From positions 16,644,020 through 16,708,019 of the forward strand of contig NC_051138.1 of NCBI RefSeq assembly GCF_014839805.1: DNA of 64,000 nucleotides. The letters are read 5' to 3'. Each line of letters opens with the position of its first letter. Positions within the stretch are counted from its first letter, which is position 1. The translations under genes and the position numbers were made by a program. The notes under the pieces are model-generated. The model did not search any database. It saw nothing but the letters and a program-made list of their open reading frames with translations, and was not told where the DNA came from. Positions 55,815 through 64,000 of the stretch are shown piece after piece. The stretch is from Manduca sexta. Its lineage: Eukaryota > Arthropoda > Insecta > Lepidoptera > Sphingidae.

Positions 55815-57133
55815 TAACAGATTTTGAACAGTTTCGGCTTTCAGCTTACAAATATATTGTAACGAATTCCGAATAGCAAATATTTTAGAATAAAATTGGA
55901 CGACGACGATGAATAGAAGGCGGTTTTTTGTAAGAGAATTTCGCACAAATAAAAGTTTGTTACTATTGGGTTACATTCGCTAGCCTTTTGTTAAAGTAAT
56001 AGGCAATAGTTTCCACGTATTTTAGTTTATGTATCTATATATTTTTTATATCACAAGAGGTACACGAACTAATGGTAAAGCCTATATTTAGTAAGTAGTG
56101 CACGACATCGCACTGCGTTCATTACGCAATACGCTGAGACACGAGTGTGTAGGAAAAATAGTGTTCAAATAACAAGGGACTAATGTATTTTTCTTCTATC
56201 TGTCAATTAGAGACAGGCCAACTTACTATTTACTGTTAATGGAACTATAATTTATAAGAATCGGTACAAGAAAACTTACAATATGTTAAAAGTAAAATGT
56301 TGCGGATAGTCGTAAAAATAGAGTCTAAGTAGACTATGCTATGAATGGATTTTGTTATTGTTTATGTTTTGAGAGTCAGCCGTCGGCGTGGCGGGCGCCA
56401 TCCCTCGCCACATTAGTATGCCGGCCGCGCGAGGCAGGCGCCCTGACCCATTCGCCACCAGCGCCACTAATAATAACCCTCGCCGGCCACTTACAACAAT
56501 TATAAAATAATACAGGCCAGGGTTACAAAACTTTTAAGGCTTTTGTTTTTAGTTTAGTATGCCCCAAATTAATTTAAGTTAGAATGTATTTATTTCATAA
56601 AGTGGATAAATATGTTTTTCATTATGAACTTTATTTTAATAATGTATATTGTAGAGTCAATTTATTGTATATTTAAAGTCATCTCGTGTTTATCGATGTT
56701 AAGCGAAACAATGGCATGCGTCAATGATAATAGAGTATCAAGTACTTTAAATAAATTTACGATCACAAGTACAGCACGTTATATTATTTAAGAAGTAGAT
56801 TCTTTTCGTATGAGGAGACTTGCTTTAAATAGGGGCTAATGTTTTGTTGTGTATAATAGAGGAATGGGCGCGCGTTCTCTACAATAGATACCAAATGCCC
56901 TTACGAAATATTGTAGAGCTACGTATATGTCTTCTCTATCATTGTATATTGATTTCGTTGCGAGCTAAAGATACGGTATAGTGTTCACGGAGGTGTGACG
57001 ACCTACCTGCCGCATTCACTCTTGTTAAGACAGGAGATAAAATACCCCTTGTAAGTCGGGGATTTTATGTCGGATGCTAGGGCATGTCAGTCTAGTATTG
57101 TTCAAGTTTGAAGTGTCCGTGGGGTGAGCATAC
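55815..57133. other. non-coding; GC-rich block at 56385-56505
   Basis: AT-rich apart from 56385-56505, which has CGTGGCGGGCGCC, GCCGGCCGCGCGAGGCAGGC and a CTCGCCGGCC end, matching no repeat here. It could be a regulatory island or an exon I cannot resolve of the minus-strand gene upstream of it. Confidence 0.4.
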
Positions 57134-59367
57134 CTGCTGCATCTTATCGAAGTCTAGCGCGGGGCGATGTCGGCGCGGAGGTGGCAGCGCGATGCGTCGG
57201 CGACGCGGCGAGGGCGGCGCGCGGTCCGCGAGCCCCGCTCCCCCCGCACCGCCCGCGCCCGCCGCGCACGTGCACGCGCCGCTCCGCCGCGGCTTCAGCG
57301 CCTCCAGCGGCGGCGATGTGCGGAAGCGCACGGGCGTCTCCACCTGCAACACCCAAGGGGATACGTAAGTGAGGGCCGTGTACTAATTATACGAATTATA
57401 CCATCGTTCATCAACAATGTCCGACGAATTAGCGACGCATCTATTGCAGCAACTGCTAATTTGTTAGTGCTTAACTTAGGTGAACTCCTGTACCTGTGTC
57501 TCTACATCAACCTAGCAGCAGATAATGGCTGATGACACGTAGTTAGTGTGTGGCATCTAATGCGTTAGTGGTACCTTAGTGTCGTCGTCATCGGAGGAAG
57601 GCGCTCGCGGAGCTAGCTCGTCCGAGTCGTGTGGATGCGCTCGCGCAGGCCACTTGCGCTTCTCGGGCGCTGCGGGAGGCGGCGAGGAGGCGACACGGCG
57701 GCGCGACTCTCCGGCACGAGTAACCGCCACAGGAGCCACGCCGGCGCCCGCGCCCGCCGCACACCCCGCGCCGCCCGGCAGGCCGTTGATCACCTGCCAT
57801 CGTCACCACCGTCAGCTCTCTCACCCCCGTCAAATGGATACTACATGATTCGAACTGACTTAGAACTCAGGGGGAGTATAATGATGAGACCCCAAAAACG
57901 TTGCAAACTATCGAATTGTTACGACTACTTAGGTACATGGTGAATAATTAATATTCCTATCTTTTAAATTGAACTATATTACATCTGTTTGGAAATTTGT
58001 GTGTTTTTTTTTATATCTGAGACTGTTCGGGGACAAGGATGTCACCCGACGGCAACCGACCTTCCATATATAGTGTACAGCGACATCAGAACTTTAGCCC
58101 TAAGTTTTAAGGGTTAAAAGCTCTATAAGAACATTTGATTGAATGTGATAAATAGACAAAGCTCTTACACGTGCCCAGACGGACTCTTTTTAGGCGTTGC
58201 TGCTATTTATGGACAGACGTGACCTATTCATTTCATATTTTGTACGTTATAACGCAGTACTACAGATCACACAAAACCCAACTTTCGTCATTTTGGTTAA
58301 TCCAATACTGTGATAAAAATGTGTGAAACTCTAAGAGACAAGAATATGTGAGGCTATATGTGCGATTGTTGCGGACGCCGGGCGAGGGTGGTGGGGTCGG
58401 CTCTATTCGCGGCACAGCCGGCCTAATTTAATAAACATCGCCAATTGAAACTCGCGTGTTGTTGTTATATCATTTTAGCTCGGTTTGCTGGCCTTTGTCA
58501 CGGATAACTTGTCTTGACTTGTTTCTTAGTGGCGCTGGTACTGTAGGTGTAATGTATTGTTTTGAATCTACAGCAATGGCATTAAATTCCTAATATAAGT
58601 ATAATTCTTTAAGGACAGGATATATTTCATTTTATTTACAAGATATTATGATCAATGTATTCCTCTTGAAACTTTTACTCCTGAACTCCGCCGGCAAATA
58701 ATATTATTAAAGGATATTACGGAGTATTCTGGATTCTAAGATTATTACATTTAGAAACGTCTATGTTTTTCTTTATTTACTGTATATTTATTCAAGAGAC
58801 CGCGCAAAGGAACGAAATTATAAAAATATTTTTGTTATCTGTTTGATATTGATGTTTTTATGGATATTATTGCTGAAAGTAACCGCGAGGGTTATCATTA
58901 TAATTAAATACGCACGGATAACGCGAATTTGTACTTCACATATTGTAAGCAAATTTTCTTGTACTCACGTATTTTTTCTTACATTTTTATTTTTATTAAG
59001 GAAAGGGTAACTACAGCATCCACTTCAACGAGCTTATAACGTTCGTCGCATGATGTAACGTAATGTAAGTGCGCGAGTGTGTCATATCGATATACCGGCA
59101 CACATTATAATCCTCATTAAATTGGGTATGTTTTTCGACTCAATTCATTATTTTTAAGTTATAAAGTCTTTGTGTTTTTTAACATTATAATAAATTGTTC
59201 GTTGATTTTATAAAAAATACTTACTATCAAAGTAAAAACAAGTAGGTACTAAAAGGAGTTGATAAATAACGTGTCACTCACTCGAGCGTATCACAAAGCG
59301 ATGCATCCCCTATATGTATTGTATTTCAAAACTAAATTAAATCCATTACGGACGAAATGTCCGCCAT
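57134..59367 (-). CDS. partial basic low-complexity protein, possibly FAM53-like; three exons seen
   Basis: Minus-strand exons 59367-59350 (or a little longer), 57793-57575 and 57343-57134 all join in phase 0: TTTCGTCC before GTAATG; GATGGCAG acceptor to an AAG end before GTACCA; GTGTTGCAG acceptor to a CAG end before GTATGC. The protein reads MADISS, then VINGLPGGAG, a Gly/Ala-rich stretch, APEKRKWPARAHPHDSDEL, the acidic APSSDDDDTK, VETPVRFRTSPPLEALKPRR, and PSPRRRRIALPPPRRHR followed by PALDFDKMQQ. Basic clusters suggest the nucleus. The ending resembles the basic-RPSLDFDKM motif of FAM53 proteins as I recall it; the rest does not clearly match. The frame of the first exon is also open upstream (SSQWLTGDTQAPDL), so the start is uncertain. 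The 3' exons are not found. Exons 2 and 3 are extremely GC-rich. Confidence 0.6.
57794..59349 (-). other. intron between first two visible exons of the minus-strand gene
   Basis: AT-rich with one GC-rich patch at 58375-58430 (GCGGACGCCGGGCGAGGG). No repeat of the families above is seen. Confidence 0.4.
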
Positions 59368-59479
59368 GAGATCAGGTGCCTGCGTGTCCCCCGTCAACCA
59401 TTGCGAGCTCGAGATGCTCGAGGGCGTATTGTACCATGTATCATGTTACTGTAATGTACTGAGGCCATACAATAGATAG

Positions 59480-60526
59480 CTTATTCTATGTGTTTCGATA
59501 ATATCTTTTCATTTTGTTTTATAATCGAACGTTTTTTGAACCGAATCATTAGCTTTGCAGTGGTATCGGTGCAAATGTAGGAGAGAGTAAAGATTTATTT
59601 ACAATAAGCCCGCAACCTACAACGAAAATAAACTCGGTGAATGTGGGTAGTCTAGCTATTATCTAATGACGAGACGAACAGCATACTCGCGGCTCGTCCG
59701 CTGGTGATCCACGCCCACTCTTACACAATATCAACACCACATATAAATTGGAATTAAATAGTCTGGCATTGCACTGGGCTCGTCACCCTCACGTAGACGT
59801 TAAGGTTTGCGTACGAGAGATCGCCCATTTGATTGCGTCTCTGTTTGCCTCAACAGACGTTAGGATAAATAAGTAATATTATTCAATTATAATGTATATT
59901 TTTTATTTTCCTACTCAATAAATGTTTGGTAATTATGTAGCATAATGAAGACAATTCAAGTGAAATATAAAACAGCGTATAGATTAATTGAATACCGTAA
60001 TTGAATTACCCAGAAAAAACATAGTGAACAGTCCACATACCAAATAAGGAAGGGAAGGAAACATGATTTTAAGCTTTTATGGGATTTATAACAACAGATA
60101 TAATTAATAATAAGTTTTTCCTTTTGTACCTTTCGTATAATTAATAGAGTTAAGTTAGCGAAAGAAAGAGACAAACGGTTATGCTTGTTCAAACTCTAAT
60201 ACGAATTAGATAAGGCCTATCTTATTAGAGAAAACAAAAAATAATGATGAATTTATAACGGTCAAAGAAGGCTAAGACATAATATTATCAAATATAACAT
60301 TTTAGGTTAATATTAGGGTTATTTATTAAAATTAAATTACCTATCATCTATTGCCTTGTCGCTTGTTTCCTTCCGTCAAATAAGCAAGAATTTATAAATC
60401 GACGGACAAAACGCTGACTAACTGAAAGCTGAATATGCCGATATGATGGGTTTTACTGTTTTATCGCTACCCGGCTGAACAGGTCTGGATCCGTAATGAG
60501 AACAACACACTTTCACGAACTTAGAA
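59480..60526. other. no gene or repeat recognised
   Basis: AT-rich. If the minus-strand gene has more 5' exons or its promoter nearby, it would be here. The 59685-59850 stretch is GC-richer. Confidence 0.4.
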
Positions 60527-61424
60527 TCTATACTATTATATAAAGCTGAAGAGTTTGTTTGTTTGTTTGTTTGTTTGTTTGTTTGTTTGTTTGAACGCGC
60601 TAATCTCAGGAACTACCGGTCCAAATTGAAAAATTCTTTTTGCGTTGGATAGCCCTTTGTTCGTGGAGTGCTATAGGCTATATATCATCACGCTATACCC
60701 AATAGGAGCGGAGCAGTAATGACTAATCTCAGGAACTACCGGTCCAAACTGAAAAATTCTTTTTGCGTTGGATAGCCCTTTGTTCGTGGAGTGCTATAGG
60801 CTATATATCATCACGCTATGACCAATAGGAGCGGAGCAGTAATGGCTAATCTCAGGAACTATCGGTCCAAACTGAAAAATCTTTTTGTGTCGGATAGCCC
60901 TTTGGTCGTGGAGTGCTATAGACTATATATTATCACGCTATGACCAATAGGAGCGGAGCAGTAATGGCTAATCTCAGAAACTACCGGTTCGAACTGAAAA
61001 TTTCTTTTGTATTGGATAGCTCTTTATTCGTGTAGTACTATAGGCTATATATCATCACGCTATGACCAATAGGAGCGGAGCAGTAATGAAACATGTTGCA
61101 AATACTGGGAAAATTTATTAGTTTTGAGAGCTTCCGTTGCGTGCGCTGCGTAAACGGTTAAAGTTATGCAACAATTATGTATGACGGGATTGTTCCTCTT
61201 AAAAAGTTCTATAAAAATATATTATAAAACAAAGTCCCCCGCTGCATCCGTCTGCCTGAACGTCTTAAACTCAAAACTACCCAACGTATTAAGATGAAAT
61301 TGGGTATGGAGACAGTTTGAAACCCTGGGAAGAACATAGGCTCCCGGAAACTACTACTTTTATAATCGGAAAACTTTAGCCTGAAAAACTTTACAACGCG
61401 GGCGGAGCCGCGAGCAAAAGCTAG
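60527..61424 (+). mobile_element. Helitron with four internal units and long TTTG tract
   Basis: Start TCTATACTATTATATAAAGC at 60527, an extended GTTT microsatellite (about 60553-60592), four tandem internal units whose CTAATCTCAG starts lie at 60600, 60723, 60846 and 60968, then the 3' half and an end GCGGGCGGAGCCGCGAGC, AAAAG and CTAG (61421-61424). At 898 bp it is the longest complete copy in the window. Confidence 0.9.
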
Positions 61425-63450
61425 TTTTTATTAATTATTTACACAGTACGTAGGCGAGGTATATATCGTATAATAATTCGAAAAGGTCTTATAGGGTTCC
61501 TCGTAGAGTAAACCATATCGCGATACAATTTTTTCCTGGCGCCATCTATTGGCGTGTTACTAGAACTATAATTAAAAATGTGTACAATAACCTGCGGCAA
61601 GTGATTGGTCTGAACACCGGCAAACAAATGATATCCGCCCTCCCAGCTAAAAAACATTTTCAATGTTTATACAAAAACCTGCATCAGAGCTATGAAGAAG
61701 TAAACGTACTCTAGAAACCATTAAAGCACGTTAGACGCCTCGCTTTGTTGCATTCAGAATGCGCTGAGACAAAAGAATTTCTTATTTGATGTAAACAAAC
61801 ATCGTTTGAAGAGGCGGCTGGACGAGAAAAACGAATAACTTGCATCGTCTTCTCTCGGCGATGCGTCGGATGCAAACCTACAATCCCACGGAATTAATTC
61901 CGCTACAGGACCAGACCGTTAGGAACTAAGGGGTGATTAAAAGGAGTTACTCAAAATCTACATAGCAATGTATGAACTGTGCTAGTCAATCTGATACATT
62001 AAATATAACGTCTCCCAATCTCTTTTAAGGCGGATCTCACTTTTGTTTGATGGCAGAAAAATACAATGTGTGGCGTAAATTCAGGCGGACATTATTCACT
62101 ATAGACCCACCAGTTAAGACAGAAATTCACAGGGTTGGTCACAGAACTTCTAGAAGAGGCGAGGGCAGGATCGAATCGTAGTTACGTGATCACGTGGAAT
62201 TATGAAATGCAACTGATCGCGGTGCCTGGTGACGTAATAAAACCCTCCCGCCGGTACCGCAGGGCGTTCACCCTTACACAGTATGCACGTCAGAATAACA
62301 TTTTCACAGTTTACTGATCTTGTTGCTAATTTAGGTTGCACAGTTCTAAAATTTTGTACGTATTTACTTTATTTATACTTCACCCAATATCTCAGAGAAA
62401 GATAAGCAGAGGAATCATCGCGTAAAGCTAAACTGCAATACGTTGGTGATATAATTCAATATAATGGGGAAAAGGTGAATAGTATAAATAAAATTCCAGG
62501 CGGACAAAATTATTAGTTCACCTAACATGCGTGTGTAAGTAATATAATAAAATTATTAAACCGCAGTTGTTACAAACCGCAAAGCGTTTTTAAATAACGT
62601 AGTAGAATCATTATTACTTAACACGCATACCCAGTCTCAAGGGTTTATCCTTAAAGTAGTAGACAGAGACATTGACGTGGGACCGTCCTATGATTTAAAG
62701 CCTATAGCCATATTGGACGTGACTTCTCGTCTACTTAGAAGTAACATGTTCTCTCCATTTAATATTTGCCCTTACAACTTAAGTATTTAAAAACCTGGAC
62801 CTCCTTTTCGCGACCAACGTGGAGATTAACCGATGTGTAATAAGAGACCAAAGTATTTTCAATATTATGTGGGACAGATTCTATGGCACGGTGGGTTCAT
62901 AATTGGCTATCTCAAAAACTAGCTTATATTCCTTTAATATGTTCTAGGACGACGACATCACCGCTCGGTATCACAAAAAACGTGCCACTGCCGATCATGG
63001 CTAACAGGAGTTGCAACGGCAGGTGCGAAGCCGGGAGTCTCCAAAAGTCTCTCCTATGCCAACAACCTTTTAGTGATGTATATGTTTATATAAAGGACTA
63101 TCCGAAACATTTAGTAGATGCGACCAACTTACGGACGTAGTACTAGTTTAACGACGTCCGCGAGTCAAGACGTAGAGCTGTTCTATTAGTGACGCGGAAA
63201 TATGTTAGTTACGTTTATGTATCATAAATCAAAAGGAAACATTAAATTCCAGCGTCAGCGGTCTCTTAGCTTGTACATAGGATGTATTTAATTCTGTAAT
63301 TATAGAACTGTAGAGTGTGTAAGTATAGGTTAATTATATTAAGTCTAGATCGGACCACCGTCTTATATCCATTCCAAATATGATTTGTTTTTTTTTTTTT
63401 TATTGTTCAAGTCAGGAGGGAATTCGTTCTAGGGAAAATGGGTACTGATT
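61425..63450. other. no gene recognised
   Basis: Moderate base composition. A 43-codon frame from ATG 62051 (MAEKYNVWRKFRRTLFT start) and an 85-codon frame at 62883-63140 are open but show no motif, splice signals or context to support them. Confidence 0.4.
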
Positions 63451-63462
63451 CGAATAGGGTGG

Positions 63463-63512
63463 GTGTGGGCGAGCACGGTCCGCTATTTGATACGTTGCCC
63501 GCTCGCCCACAC
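63463..63512. repeat. GC-rich stem-loop
   Basis: GTGTGGGCGAGC (63463-63474) and GCTCGCCCACAC (63501-63512) pair perfectly over 12 bp around a 26-nt loop. It is preceded by an oligo-T run at about 63386-63400. Confidence 0.75.
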
Positions 63513-63554
63513 ATTAGAATATGTTTATGAAAGAATATATATAAGGCGATATGC

Positions 63555-63833
63555 ATCTAGGCCATCTGATGGTCAATGATCACCACTTATGAACACTCAC
63601 ACTATGGGAGAAGTTATAGCTACCGAACTTTAAGGAAGAGCCATGGTTCTTATGGAGAAAACATTCAGTGTGTTTTCGATATTTCCAGTTATCAGATAAC
63701 CGCTGATCGACCATTTGACGTCGATTTTCAGCCAGACCGTGGTTTCGACCCGGTCCAACTGGCTTACTCATTCTACAACATGTTGTATTCTACAAAATGC
63801 CCAAACGCAATAGAAGGATTTCGCCGACATTAA
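63555..63833 (+). repeat. probable retroelement tail with an 85-codon open frame
   Basis: GGCCATCTGATGGTCAATGA then TCACCAC resembles a block near the 3' end of a common lepidopteran repeat family, from memory. The frame 63576-63833 (with DRPFDVDFQPDRGFDPVQL) shows no known domain. A chance frame in a repeat is more likely than a gene. Confidence 0.25.
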
Positions 63834-64000
63834 ACATAACAATTTCTGTATAGCATCCGAGCTTTAATATGTTCTCTTTTAATAGATTTTTGCATGCGCC
63901 ATTTAAAATTTTATTAACCACGAAATATTATGTTATAAATATATAAAAGTTAATATTTGTAACTAAAAGCTAATCAAAAATAAGTGGAGATAACTCAAAA

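Noticed and set aside
57108..57943. Plus-strand frames over the minus-strand GC-rich exons
   Set aside because: The minus strand has matching splice sites and phase; the plus frames have none and run through those sites.
59357..59479. 40-codon plus-strand frame (MSAMRSGACVSPVNHCELE start)
   Set aside because: The opposite strand has an exon end with a GTAATG donor that joins in phase to the next minus-strand exon, so the plus frame is more likely its shadow.

Overview
The window is a piece of a lepidopteran (moth or butterfly) nuclear genome. The evidence is AT-rich DNA, GT-AG introns, a clear insect-type TMEM147 gene in four exons, and very many interspersed elements of kinds common in Lepidoptera: non-autonomous Helitrons with a GC hairpin and CTAG end, tRNA-derived SINEs, decayed LINEs, a mariner, hAT-type elements and MITEs. 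There is no rRNA, CRISPR array or operon. One 500-N assembly gap lies at 53489-53988.

Layout. From 1 to about 23.4 kb I find no convincing host gene: this is a TE-rich stretch with a 3.1-kb element bounded by 25-bp inverted repeats (181-3305), a retro-insertion (8565-8980), a SINE (9.5-9.8 kb), several Helitrons (12.4, 15.8, 19-20 kb), an hAT MITE nested inside a Helitron (19034-19395), and two decayed LINEs (17.3-18.1 and 20.8-21.3 kb). TMEM147 (23464-25830, +) follows. Two pieces of THAP domain lie at 26.8 and 27.56 kb.

From 30396 a four-exon gene on the + strand runs to at least 50267. It encodes a secreted or single-pass receptor-like protein: signal peptide, Cys-rich ectodomain with N-glycosylation sites, then a transmembrane helix with basic stop-transfer residues. 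Its cytoplasmic part is not in the visible exons. Its first intron (11.3 kb) holds a 3-kb TA-flanked transposon with a DDE transposase relic and a LINE relic inside it, two full SINEs, a MITE, a Helitron and an antisense 72-codon ORF (36904-37122). Its second intron holds further TEs, including a mariner relic. Its fourth exon has two compensating frame breaks.

From 50.3 to 57.1 kb there is mainly TE sequence, including two Helitron copies facing each other across the assembly gap and an hAT element with a BED-finger relic. On the minus strand three phase-0 exons (59367 down to 57134) form part of a low-complexity, basic, nuclear-looking protein whose end resembles the FAM53 motif. The last 4.5 kb hold a long Helitron (60527-61424) and otherwise little that I recognise.

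The host genes show no common pathway: TMEM147 acts in ER membrane-protein insertion, the receptor-like protein is probably at the cell surface, and the minus-strand protein is probably nuclear. I saw no clear new biological system. The best leads are the unrecognised receptor-like gene, the SINE/LINE shared 3' tail, the face-to-face Helitron pair at the gap, and the variable 123-bp tandem unit inside the Helitrons.
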